From NCBI GenBank assembly GCA_014656495.1, contig BNCN01000002.1, positions 698,939-762,938 on the forward strand: a DNA stretch of 64,000 nt, read 5' to 3'. Shown here piece by piece: positions 34,202 through 42,585 of this stretch; position 1 is the stretch's first letter; the number at the start of each line of letters is the position of its first letter. Source of the stretch: Comamonas sp. KCTC 72670. GTDB taxonomy: Bacteria > Myxococcota > Myxococcia > Myxococcales > Myxococcaceae. The notes below the pieces were generated by a model. That model was not told the DNA's origin. It did not search any database and worked only from the letters and a program-made list of their open reading frames with translations. The translations under genes were made by a program, and so were the position numbers.

Positions 34202-35002
34202 ATGGCGCGCAAGCAGCGGACCCCGAGGTGGCTGGAGGCGGCGCGGCGGCGGGGGGCGGAGGACCTGCAGCCCTCCGGCAAGCCGGACTGGTTGGCGAGG
34301 GCGCTGGGGAAGGCTGGGGTGATGCCTCGCGCCCAGGCGGAAGCGGCCATCCGCGAGGGGCGGGTGACGCTGGACGGGCGCGTGGAGCGCGAGCCCTTCG
34401 CGCCGGTGCGCGCGGGGGTGGAGGTTCGGGTGGACGGGCAGATGCGGAGCCTGGATGCGCCCGTCTGGGCGTTGATGCTCCACAAACCCGCGGGACGGGT
34501 GGTGCACGGCTCCGACGCGGAGGGCGTGGGCACCGTCTTCGAGTGGCTGCGTGAGCGCCTCACCCCCGCGCTGCTCGGCTATGAATGGCTCGCGGTGGGG
34601 CGTCTGGACCGGGACACCACGGGACTGCTGCTCTTCACCAACGATGAACGGCTGGTGCGGCACGGGACGTCACCCGAGCGGCATCTCGCCAAGCGCTACG
34701 TGGCGGCTGTCGAAGGGACGCCGGACGAGGCCGCGCTGCGCAGGCTGCGCGAGGGCCTGGTGCTGGAAGACGGCCCGACGCGGCCGGCCGGCGCCCGGTT
34801 GCGCGCTCCGGACGTCGTGGAGCTCACCCTGACGGAAGGACGCCACCACCAGGTGAAGCGGATGCTGGCGGCGGTGGGGCATCCGGTGCGGACGCTGCAT
34901 CGCGAGGCGGTGGGAGGCGTGACATTGGATATCCCCGAGGGCACCTGGCGGCGGCTGGAGGACGACGAGGTGGCGCGAGGGCTGGGGTTCGCTCCCGGGT
35001 GA
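34202..35002 (+). CDS. RsuA/RluB-type pseudouridine synthase
   Basis: A 266-residue protein. An S4-type RNA-binding domain comes first (LARALGKAGVMPRAQAEAAIREGRVTLDGRV), then the catalytic domain with the conserved Asp motif GRLDRDTTGLLLFTND and the C-terminal GRHHQVKRMLAAVGHPVRTLHR. It converts a specific uridine in rRNA to pseudouridine; whether the target is 16S or 23S cannot be told. The ATG at 34202 gives the family N-terminus, with a basic KQRTPRW start. Convergent with the pab-type operon (26 bp between stops). Confidence 0.9.
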   Translation: MARKQRTPRWLEAARRRGAEDLQPSGKPDWLARALGKAGVMPRAQAEAAIREGRVTLDGRVEREPFAPVRAGVEVRVDGQMRSLDAPVWALMLHKPAGRVVHGSDAEGVGTVFEWLRERLTPALLGYEWLAVGRLDRDTTGLLLFTNDERLVRHGTSPERHLAKRYVAAVEGTPDEAALRRLREGLVLEDGPTRPAGARLRAPDVVELTLTEGRHHQVKRMLAAVGHPVRTLHREAVGGVTLDIPEGTWRRLEDDEVARGLGFAPG

Positions 35003-35028
35003 TGGGTTCCCGAGGCCCTCGTGGAACT

Positions 35029-35859
35029 TCAGCGCGCGCGCTCCGCCAAGGCCTCGACGCGCGCGCGAAGGTCCTGGGCCAGCGCCAGGCTGTCCGGCAA
35101 CGCGCGGTCCATCAGCCGTGGCACGCCCGTGGCGAGCATCGCGGCGTTGGTGAAGACACACGCGCTCACCGCCGTGAGCTGGTCGAAGGGGAGGGCGCGC
35201 TCCACGACAGGCAAGGTCCCCACCTGGCCGGCCTCCAGCAGCACTTCTCGGACAATGCCTGGCAGGCACGGCGCGGACAGGGGCGGGGTGACGAGCGCTC
35301 CGTCGAGCACGCAGAAGAGGTTGGCCGTGGGCAGCTCACAGACCTCTCCCGCCTCATTTCCGAGCAGGGGCATCCGCTCCATGCGCGCGTACTGGCGGAA
35401 GTAGGAGAGGCCCTTGTGGTTCAGCGTGGGGTCTCCCCGGCGGTAGGCCCCCGGCTCCCACGTGTCCAGCACGCGTCCTTCACCTCGCAGCCGCTCCGCT
35501 TCGGCCGGGGGCTCGCGGAAGGTGAGCAGGACATGGCCGTCACTGACCGACACCTTGCCCACACCGCGGAAGTCCGGCCCGAGCGCGGCATCGGCTCGCA
35601 AGCAGCGTTGGAGCGTCTCGCGGACGAAGCCATCCGAGAGGAGCTCATCCGGGGGGGGCCGCACCGCGTGGGGAAAGGCCGCGAGGCTCGACCGCAGTCG
35701 CACGAGGTGCCGGGCAAGGAACCAGGGCGCTCCGGACTCGATGCGGAAGGTGGTGAAGAAGCCCGCGCCGAAGAAGAACCCCTGGGCGAAGTCCTGCAGC
35801 CGCAGGTCTTCCCAGCGCCGCACCGCTCCGTCCACCGCGACCGTGGAGAACATGCGCAT
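35029..35859 (-). CDS. pabC: Class IV aminotransferase, 4-amino-4-deoxychorismate lyase-like
   Basis: A 276-residue fold-type IV PLP enzyme. The PLP lysine is in LNHKGLSYFRQY and the E-x-N motif is GEVCELPTANLFCVLDGALVTPPLSAPCLPGI. Class IV includes ADC lyase (PabC), branched-chain aminotransferase and D-amino acid aminotransferase; position downstream of component I and the amidotransferase in one operon favours ADC lyase, which releases PABA for folate. ATG at 35859. Its gene starts 11 bp after the amidotransferase stop. Confidence 0.82.
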   Translation of the reverse strand: MRMFSTVAVDGAVRRWEDLRLQDFAQGFFFGAGFFTTFRIESGAPWFLARHLVRLRSSLAAFPHAVRPPPDELLSDGFVRETLQRCLRADAALGPDFRGVGKVSVSDGHVLLTFREPPAEAERLRGEGRVLDTWEPGAYRRGDPTLNHKGLSYFRQYARMERMPLLGNEAGEVCELPTANLFCVLDGALVTPPLSAPCLPGIVREVLLEAGQVGTLPVVERALPFDQLTAVSACVFTNAAMLATGVPRLMDRALPDSLALAQDLRARVEALAERAR

Positions 35860-35870
35860 GACCTCCGCGC

Positions 35871-36440
35871 TCAGCGCGCGGGCTCCAGGAAGTTGGCGAG
35901 CAGCCGGGGGCCCTCGGGCGTGAGGAACGACTCGGGATGGAACTGCACCCCCTCCAGCCGGGGCAGGTCGCGGTGCCGCAGCCCCATGATGAGGTCATCC
36001 TGCCAGGCCGTCACTTCCAGGCAGCCCGGCAGGTGCTCCCGCGCCACGACGAGCGAATGGTACCGGGCGGCGGTGAACGGCGTGGGGAGCCCGCGGAACA
36101 CCCCCTCCCCCGAGTGCGCGATGGCCGCCGTCTTGCCATGCACGGGCACCGGGGCGCGGACCACCTTCGCGCCGAACACCTGCCCCAGGCACTGATGGCC
36201 CAGGCACACGCCGAGCAGGGGAATCCGGCCGCCGAAGACGCGGATGAGCTCCATGGACACCCCCGCCTCGTTGGGTGTGCACGGCCCGGGGGAGATGAGG
36301 ATGTGGTCGGGCCGGAGCGCCTCCACCTGCGCCACGGTGATGGCGTCGTTGCGCGCGACCTTCACCTCCGCGCCCTGCGCCCCCAACGCCTGCACGAGGT
36401 TGAAGGTGAAGGAGTCGAAGTTGTCGATGAGGAGAATCAT
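35871..36440 (-). CDS. pabA: Glutamine amidotransferase, PabA/TrpG type
   Basis: A 189-residue class I amidotransferase. It begins with [19 protein letters not shown]; the nucleophile Cys is in [15 protein letters not shown]; the catalytic His-Glu pair is in [14 protein letters not shown]. It supplies ammonia from glutamine to component I. PabA and TrpG cannot be told apart by sequence alone, so the folate role is inferred from pabC. The ATG overlaps the stop of component I (ATGA), which indicates translational coupling. Confidence 0.87.
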   Translation of the reverse strand: MILLIDNFDSFTFNLVQALGAQGAEVKVARNDAITVAQVEALRPDHILISPGPCTPNEAGVSMELIRVFGGRIPLLGVCLGHQCLGQVFGAKVVRAPVPVHGKTAAIAHSGEGVFRGLPTPFTAARYHSLVVAREHLPGCLEVTAWQDDLIMGLRHRDLPRLEGVQFHPESFLTPEGPRLLANFLEPAR

Positions 36441-37891
36441 GGCGTCCTCCCCACGGCGGCCAAGGCGAGGAGCTGGGAGCGCGCCTTGTTGAGCGTCTCC
36501 TTGTACTCCTGCCGCGGCTGCGAGTCGTGGACGATGCCTCCCCCCACCTGGGCATAGGCCCGGCCATCCTTCACCACCAGCGTGCGGATGATGATGTTCA
36601 GGTCCAACTCCCCGGTGAACGACAGATACCCGAGCGAGCCCGTGTAGAGGCCCCGGGCATGCGGCTCCAGCTCGGTGATGATCTGCATGGTGCGAATCTT
36701 CGGCACGCCGGTGATGGTGCCGCCGGGGAAGAGCGCGCCCACCACGTCCAGGGGCTCCACGTCCGGCGCGAGCTGCCCCACCACCTCCGACTCGATGTGG
36801 AGGACATGGGCGTACTCGACGATGTCCATCAGCCGGGTCACCTCGACCGAGCCGTAGGTGCAGACCCGGCCCAGGTCGTTGCGCTCCAGGTCCACCAGCA
36901 TCGCGTGCTCGGCGCGCTCCTTTTCGTTGGTGCGCAGCTCGTGAACGAACCGGGCTTCTTCCTCCGGTGTCCCCCGCCGGCGCGTGCCCGCGATGGGGCG
37001 CGTGGTGGCCCGGCCTCGCTCCACGCGCACCAGTCGCTCTGGGGATGCGCTGACGACGTGGTAGCCATTGCCCTCTAAGTAGCTCGCGAAGTGGACGGGG
37101 TTGATGGCGGACAGCGTCTCGTAGAGCGCGAGCGGCTCGCCGGGAAAGTCCACCTCCAGTCGCTGCGACAGGTTGACCTGATACGTGTCGCCGGCGCGGA
37201 CGTACTCGCGCACGCGCTCCACCGCCTCCAGGTAGGCTTCCTGGGAGAAGTTGGAGCGGTACGTCGCGCCGGGCGAGTCCTGGGGCGGCGGCGGTGGCGC
37301 CGGTGTCGCGACGGCTGCGTGGACACAGGCCTCCAGCGCATCGAGCCGGCGCTCGCAGTCCTCCCAATCCGAGCCCGAGGCCACCAGGAGCAGCTGGCCC
37401 TCGTGGTGGTCCACGGCCATGAAGGTGTCGATGAACGACAAGGCCATGTCGGGCAGGCGCAAGTCGTCGCGCGGGTGCCGCGGCAGGGTTTCGAAGCAAT
37501 GGGCGGCTTCGTAGCCGAAGAAGCCCACCGCGCCGCCGCAGAACAGGGGCATCCCCGGGGGGCGCACGCCGCGCCACCGGCGCAGCAGGCTCCGCAGCAC
37601 GCCCAGCGGCGCTTCAGGCTGGGGCACCTCGTCGATGAAGCACTGTCCTGCCTTGGCGATGAAGCGGAGGAAGGGCCGCGCGCCGAGGAAGGAGTACCGG
37701 CCCTCCGCGCTGACACGCGTGCTCTCCAGGAGGAACCGGTCTCCCTGGGGAAGCGCGCGCAGCAGGTCCACGGGGCGCAGCGTCCCGAGCGGACGCTTCC
37801 GCGCCACGGGCACCTGATTGTAGCCCTGGGCAACGAACGCCTCGAAGGACGCCCGGTCCGGAAAGCAGGTGGCGGAAGGTGGCCGGTGCAT
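36437..37891 (-). CDS. Chorismate-utilising component I (aminodeoxychorismate or anthranilate synthase)
   Basis: About 484 residues. The chorismate-binding core has [52 protein letters not shown] and [23 protein letters not shown]. In PabB the PI-x-GT motif normally carries a catalytic Lys (PIKGT), whereas TrpE has Ala (PIAGT). This protein has Ala, although the operon context (PabA- and PabC-like genes) favours PABA synthesis. Either the enzyme is TrpE-like or it is a Lys-less PabB. The start at 37891 gives [10 protein letters not shown]; a GTG at 37918 is an alternative. The upstream tetR frame overlaps it. Confidence 0.8.
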   Translation of the reverse strand: MHRPPSATCFPDRASFEAFVAQGYNQVPVARKRPLGTLRPVDLLRALPQGDRFLLESTRVSAEGRYSFLGARPFLRFIAKAGQCFIDEVPQPEAPLGVLRSLLRRWRGVRPPGMPLFCGGAVGFFGYEAAHCFETLPRHPRDDLRLPDMALSFIDTFMAVDHHEGQLLLVASGSDWEDCERRLDALEACVHAAVATPAPPPPPQDSPGATYRSNFSQEAYLEAVERVREYVRAGDTYQVNLSQRLEVDFPGEPLALYETLSAINPVHFASYLEGNGYHVVSASPERLVRVERGRATTRPIAGTRRRGTPEEEARFVHELRTNEKERAEHAMLVDLERNDLGRVCTYGSVEVTRLMDIVEYAHVLHIESEVVGQLAPDVEPLDVVGALFPGGTITGVPKIRTMQIITELEPHARGLYTGSLGYLSFTGELDLNIIIRTLVVKDGRAYAQVGGGIVHDSQPRQEYKETLNKARSQLLALAAVGRTP

Positions 37892-38759
37892 GTCGAGGCG
37901 CTTGATACCAGGAACCACGCCTCGCAGACCCAGAACCCGTCAGCCCTCCGGGGATGGGCGGGCCGTGCGGGCGGCTCGGCGCGGCGCTTTCAAGCGTCCC
38001 TTGCCTGGCAGGTGGCGGAGGGAGCGGCTCCTCCGCCGCGCCGCCGAAGGCGCGGAAGGATGCAACCGGTCCCAGCGTGTCCTCGGCGGGGTCCATCCGA
38101 GGGCCGCCACCCCCGTCGTCGCCGTTGTCGTCGCCGGGCGTCGAGTCACCACCGCCGTTGGAGGTCGCGGACGCCACGGGAAGGAGGGCCCGCCAGACCG
38201 CCTCCGCCGAGGCCTGAACCTCCTCGTCCGTCACGTCTTCGCCCTGTCCCGCCCGGCGCACGAGTTCTCCGAGCACACCCCAGACGAGGCACTCGTGGAC
38301 GCGGGTCCTTCCGGGTTCGAAGGCGCCCTCGCGCTCCCCCTGGGCGAGGACCTCGAGCACCTGTCCGCGAGTGGGGCTCCCTTGATCGGCCCTCGCGTCA
38401 GCGCCATCCCGGGGAATCGGGTGCAGGAACGTGAATCCAAAGAGATGCGGCTGGTGCAACGCCCATGAGGCCAGCTCACACCAGACGCTGAGGAAGACCG
38501 CGCGGAACCCAGGCCTGCGCCGGTTGCCATCCGCCAGTTGGTAGGCGACGGCCCCTACGTAGGACAGCTCCCGTTCCGTGAGGTTCCGCACGGCCTGGGC
38601 GAAGCCCTGTTTGCTGCCGTAGTGGCGGTACATCGTGCCCACGGAAAGGCGCGCCGCCCGGGCCAGCTCCTCGGCCCGGACGTTGTCATAGCCCCGCTGT
38701 GCCAGCAGCTCCGCCGCGTCGCGAAGCCCGAATGCCCGGATGTGGTCCCGCGTGTACAT
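37614..38759 (-). CDS. TetR-family regulator with extended C-terminus overlapping the next gene
   Basis: The frame is 381 residues. Residues about 1-45 form a TetR HTH (RDAAELLAQRGYDNVRAEELARAARLSVGTMYRHYGSKQGFAQAV), and residues 50-190 form the helical ligand domain. After about residue 195 comes a Gly/Asp-rich stretch and then a Pro/Arg-rich tail that runs 278 bp into the next gene. A typical TetR protein is about 200 residues. Codon third positions stay GC-rich to about residue 255, so a frameshift near 37,960 (to the frame stopping at 37,940) is as likely as true overlap. A perfect 36-bp palindrome stands 25 bp upstream, the probable operator. Confidence 0.75.
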   Translation of the reverse strand: MYTRDHIRAFGLRDAAELLAQRGYDNVRAEELARAARLSVGTMYRHYGSKQGFAQAVRNLTERELSYVGAVAYQLADGNRRRPGFRAVFLSVWCELASWALHQPHLFGFTFLHPIPRDGADARADQGSPTRGQVLEVLAQGEREGAFEPGRTRVHECLVWGVLGELVRRAGQGEDVTDEEVQASAEAVWRALLPVASATSNGGGDSTPGDDNGDDGGGGPRMDPAEDTLGPVASFRAFGGAAEEPLPPPPARQGTLESAAPSRPHGPPIPGGLTGSGSARRGSWYQAPRHAPATFRHLLSGPGVLRGVRCPGLQSGARGAEASARDAAPRGPAARASPGRPVPPGEHACQRGGPVLLPRRAALPPLHRQGRTVLHRRGAPA

Positions 38760-38783
38760 GCGCCCGTCCCCTGTCGCCGTGGC

Positions 38784-38819
38784 TGCCTGCGTGGAAGGAA
38801 CGTTCCTTCCACGCAGGCA
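38784..38819. promoter_or_regulatory. Perfect 36-bp palindrome upstream of tetR
   Basis: Fully symmetrical around 38801/38802, with core GGAAGGAACGTTCCTTCC and arms continuing outward as CCTGCGTGG and its complement. It lies 25 bp before the tetR start and 35 bp after the ATPase gene stop. Symmetry and core fit a TetR operator; the long perfect stem could also act as a terminator for the ATPase operon. Confidence 0.7.
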
Positions 38820-38853
38820 TGTCTACAGGGAGGGGCTGACATGCCCTGGGGCG

Positions 38854-41800
38854 TCAGCGCGAGCCGCTGGCCTTGGGCGCTTGGGCGCCGCCGCTGCGTT
38901 CCAGCGAGCGCCGTGCTTCCTTGAGGATTTCATCTTCGGGGAGCTGGTCGGTCTTGATGACGGAGCGGTCGGCTTTGAGCTGTTGCACCTGTCCGTCGCG
39001 CAGCGCGTGAAACTGGCCCAGCCGCTGATTGGGGAGCTTGGCGTCCGCGTCGACCCGGGCCTCGTTGAACATGGGCTTGAGCTTCCTCAAGGCCACGTCC
39101 TCCTTCACCCGGCCCACGAACCAATTGCGCACGTTCTCCCGGCATTTGTAGTCGAGGTCTCCCGGGCTTTGCGTGGCCAGCATCACCCCGACGCCGGCGG
39201 AGCGCGCGCGCTTGAGCAGGTCCTCCATGGGTTGCTTGGTGGCGGGTTTGCTGGTCGCGGGCAGGTACATGTCCGCTTCGTCGAACAGGAGCACGGCTTG
39301 GAGTTGGGATGCCGGATGCTGACTGGCCCAGCGGTTCGTTTCGAGCAGGAGCTGTGACACCCAGAAGAGGATGCGGGCGCTGTCACCCAGGAACTTGGTG
39401 CTGATGATGCTGAGCCGCGTCTTTCCTGGAGTCGCCGCCGCGCCGCGCCCGAGCAGTTCATCCACGTCGAGGCGTTCACCTCCGGCGGCCAGGAGGGGAC
39501 GGATGTTGAGGCGAAGGATTTCCAGGTCCTGGGCCAGCTTGGAGAAGGTTTTGGGGGGGAGGCCGCCCGCTTCTCGGAGCAGGGACTCGTCCTGGTCGGC
39601 GACGAACTGTTGCACCATCTCCAACGAGAGGTCCCTGCCCAGCGGGCGCTGCACCAGCAGCCGCAGGGCTTGGGTCAGCAGGGCCCGGGCCGCCCTGTCC
39701 GTGGGGCTGGTCTTGTAGTCGAGCATCCCCGCGATGGCATCGGCGGCCTGCTGGACGCCTTGTTCACGGTCGTCCGGCGCGAGGGCTTCAAGGCCTCGCG
39801 GAATCACGGGGATGGCGAGGGGGCGTCCGTCGGAGCGGCCCGGGGTGTAGAGCGCGACCTCGACCCGTTCCCGCAACAGGCGGCGCCGCTCGAGCAGCGT
39901 GGGGTCCGACAGAGGGGCTTCCCAGTCGCGTTCGCGGGCATACGCCGCGAGGTCGCCCTTCCGGTCGATGAGGATGGCGGGGATGCCCCGAAGGAGGAGT
40001 TGCTCCAGGATGTTGAGCGCCAGCGTCGTCTTGCCGCTGCCAGTTCCCCCGAGAAAGGCGCTGTGTCGCGTCAGCTCCGCGGAGGGGTCCAGCATCACCG
40101 GCTGGGAGAAGACGCCCTCCGACGCGCCGATGCGCAGGGGGCCCGTGAGCGACTCTGAGGGGGCGGGGGACTGGGAACCCGCGACGGGGGAGGGGGGGCG
40201 CGCTCCGACATGGCCCAGTGGGTTCGGTGTGCCATGGGCGGGAGTGGCCGTCCGCACCGTCGTCAGCATCGTCGACGCGATGGTCAGGTTCTCCAACGGG
40301 TCCTCCGCGGACGCGCGGCCGGCTTTCTCCTTCTCCGGTTCCCGGTGTGGCGAGCCAGCCGCCTCGTCGGTCGCTTCATCCTGGTTCTGCGCTGAGGCAC
40401 GTTCGTTCTTCTTCTCGGGACTCCGGCGCGCGGACGTGCCGGCCTCGTCCAGTGCGTCAGGCGGGGCGTTCACTGAAGCGCGTCCGTTCTTCTTCGCGGG
40501 TTCTCGGCGCGAGGCGGCGTCGTCCACGTCCGCCGCCTTCGTCTCGGCACCCGCTGAAGTCCCCGGATTTGCGCCGGCGCGGAGCTCCGCGGGGACCTCG
40601 GGTCCGAGCTTCAACGGGGTTGCGCTGTCGAACATCTCCGCCTGCCCTTTCGGGCCAGAAGTCGAGGCCGTGCCGCGGGCGCCCACCTGCCCGAGGGAGG
40701 TCGCTGCATCCGCCTGGCTCGCGGGCTTCGGGGGCTTGGGGCCAGACGGAGGATGTGGGGCGTCGAGTTGTTCCAGGCCGAGGATGTCACTGACGGACTT
40801 CAGCCGCGTGACGGGCCTGGCGGTGCGGCTCCATTCGATGAGGGCGGCCTCGCCCGCGTGCTTCTCACCGAAGCTGCGCAGGGCGACGAGGTCGCGCAGC
40901 TCCGTGTCTCCGACGATGACACGGCGGCCGCCCTTGCGGAGCAGGACGCCAATCTGCTCGGCGACGATGGTCCCGGTGGAGGAGGGGAACTCGGACGTCC
41001 GGACGAGGACGGGCGTCCTTCCCGCCGCCTTCTTGAGCGCATCCGTCATCTGGCGGCCGAGGCCACCGCCGCGCGGGCTTCGGTCACACAGCGCGACGAG
41101 GAGCTTGCTCCCCTCGGGGTGGACCTGGACATCCAGGATCTCGTTGTCCTTGGGCTTCACGGCGAAGCGGGGCGTACCGCCCAGCTCGCTGCTGCCCGCT
41201 TCGATGGCCCAGGCGAGCAGGGCCGCGACATCCGAGGCCTCCTCGGGGAGGTCCGCCTTGAACGCCGCGCGGAAGTCCGTCCAGAGCTGGTCCATGTTCG
41301 GCGTGCTCTGCTGGGGGAGCACCTGGGGCTTCCTCGCATCGGCCTGTGGGCGCTTGAGCGGGAACTCCGGGGGGAGCTTCTGGTCCTGGATGGCGCGGTC
41401 GCGGTAGCGGCGGCACTCGTTCAAGACGTCGCGGGCACGTCCTCCGCCGAGCACCTCGAAGCCTTTCGCCGGAAAGGGCCACGTCGGGTCCGTCCGGCTG
41501 ACGGTGGCGCCGCGCTGCTCGAACAGCGACTGCAGCCGCCGGGCCGCGAGGTCTCGGGCCGTGTCGGCCGTCACCGTCTGCTCCAGTATCACCGGCTCGG
41601 GGTCGTTCTCGATGCGGTCCACAATCGACTGATTGAGGAGCGGCCCCATCTTCGTCCAGTAGTCCGAGAGGCAGCAGAACACCACGATGGAGCGGGGCAC
41701 GCGGCTGGCGATGGCCGCGAGGCTGTTCATGGCGCGGCGGAACGAGCCCTCCATCTGTGGTCGCTGCTCGAAGTCGCTGACGTCCTCCACCTGGTCCACG

Positions 41801-42564
41801 CAAATCACGAGCGCCTGCTCCAGCGCCCCCATCAGGCGCCCCAGATGCTCCACCATGCGCGTGGGCGCATCGTCCGCGGTGCGTGGAATCAGGTTCCCGA
41901 TGACGTTCCGGTCCGCTTGAGACAGCTCCTCGCAGCGGAGCCAGTGAAAGATGCGGCGGTTGAGGCGCGGGTCGCGGCGTTGCAGGTAGATGAGGGCTCG
42001 AAGCAGGTCCACCTCCACATGCTGGAAGCGCGAGTCTCCGAGCAGCTCGTCCGCCACCGCGCGGATGGTTCCGTGGAGTTCCTCGTCCTCGAGGACCTTC
42101 TCGTCCGGGATGAGGGGCGCGAAGGCGCTGTTGCACTGGGCCATCAGCGCGTCGGAGAGGTGCATCAAGCCGCTGTCGTCATCGTCGCCCGCCAGGTCGA
42201 AGGGCTTGTCCAGCGAGTCGATGAGGTTGGACAGGATGTAGCGGTCGTACTGCGCGGCATCGACGGTCATCGGCATGTAGCCGACGAAGCCCTTTCGCTG
42301 GCCGTGCGCGAAGTTGCGGAAGGCGCGGACCAGGTGCGTCTTGCCGCTGCCCGAATCTCCGAGGAGGAGCAGCAGCTTGCCTGAATCCGGAGGCGTGTCC
42401 GAGGTGGCCCGGTCGAGCAGACGCTTGAAGGCGCGGCGCGCCGGGGCGTTGAGGGCCTCCACGTCGAACGGGTCCGCCTGCCAGATGTGCTGGCCCTGTT
42501 CGACGCTGCTGAAGACCTCGCGGGTGTCGTTGAGGAAGATATCGAGTCGAGGGTCGTTGGCCAC
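38854..42564 (-). CDS. Large fused ATPase: N-terminal P-loop domain plus HerA/DUF87-like domain
   Basis: A 1236-residue protein with two NTPase cores. The N-terminal one has Walker A LLGDSGSGKTH (residues 69-76) and an acidic Walker B-like ALVICVDQVEDVSD near residue 290; it looks like a STAND/AAA-type ATPase. Residues about 620-800 are a charged Lys/Ala/Glu/Pro linker with degenerate EPAKKN/EPEKEK repeats. The C-terminal core has Walker A FLGGTGSGKTTLALNIL (near 835) and Walker B LLFDEADMYLP (near 1094), typical of HerA/TraG translocase ATPases. The GTG start has AGGAG 7 bases upstream. Third gene of a three-gene operon; the family is unassigned but suggests DNA translocation, possibly in defence. 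Confidence 0.8.
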   Translation of the reverse strand: MANDPRLDIFLNDTREVFSSVEQGQHIWQADPFDVEALNAPARRAFKRLLDRATSDTPPDSGKLLLLLGDSGSGKTHLVRAFRNFAHGQRKGFVGYMPMTVDAAQYDRYILSNLIDSLDKPFDLAGDDDDSGLMHLSDALMAQCNSAFAPLIPDEKVLEDEELHGTIRAVADELLGDSRFQHVEVDLLRALIYLQRRDPRLNRRIFHWLRCEELSQADRNVIGNLIPRTADDAPTRMVEHLGRLMGALEQALVICVDQVEDVSDFEQRPQMEGSFRRAMNSLAAIASRVPRSIVVFCCLSDYWTKMGPLLNQSIVDRIENDPEPVILEQTVTADTARDLAARRLQSLFEQRGATVSRTDPTWPFPAKGFEVLGGGRARDVLNECRRYRDRAIQDQKLPPEFPLKRPQADARKPQVLPQQSTPNMDQLWTDFRAAFKADLPEEASDVAALLAWAIEAGSSELGGTPRFAVKPKDNEILDVQVHPEGSKLLVALCDRSPRGGGLGRQMTDALKKAAGRTPVLVRTSEFPSSTGTIVAEQIGVLLRKGGRRVIVGDTELRDLVALRSFGEKHAGEAALIEWSRTARPVTRLKSVSDILGLEQLDAPHPPSGPKPPKPASQADAATSLGQVGARGTASTSGPKGQAEMFDSATPLKLGPEVPAELRAGANPGTSAGAETKAADVDDAASRREPAKKNGRASVNAPPDALDEAGTSARRSPEKKNERASAQNQDEATDEAAGSPHREPEKEKAGRASAEDPLENLTIASTMLTTVRTATPAHGTPNPLGHVGARPPSPVAGSQSPAPSESLTGPLRIGASEGVFSQPVMLDPSAELTRHSAFLGGTGSGKTTLALNILEQLLLRGIPAILIDRKGDLAAYARERDWEAPLSDPTLLERRRLLRERVEVALYTPGRSDGRPLAIPVIPRGLEALAPDDREQGVQQAADAIAGMLDYKTSPTDRAARALLTQALRLLVQRPLGRDLSLEMVQQFVADQDESLLREAGGLPPKTFSKLAQDLEILRLNIRPLLAAGGERLDVDELLGRGAAATPGKTRLSIISTKFLGDSARILFWVSQLLLETNRWASQHPASQLQAVLLFDEADMYLPATSKPATKQPMEDLLKRARSAGVGVMLATQSPGDLDYKCRENVRNWFVGRVKEDVALRKLKPMFNEARVDADAKLPNQRLGQFHALRDGQVQQLKADRSVIKTDQLPEDEILKEARRSLERSGGAQAPKASGSR

Positions 42565-42585
42565 GGGACGCTCCTGGAAGACGGG

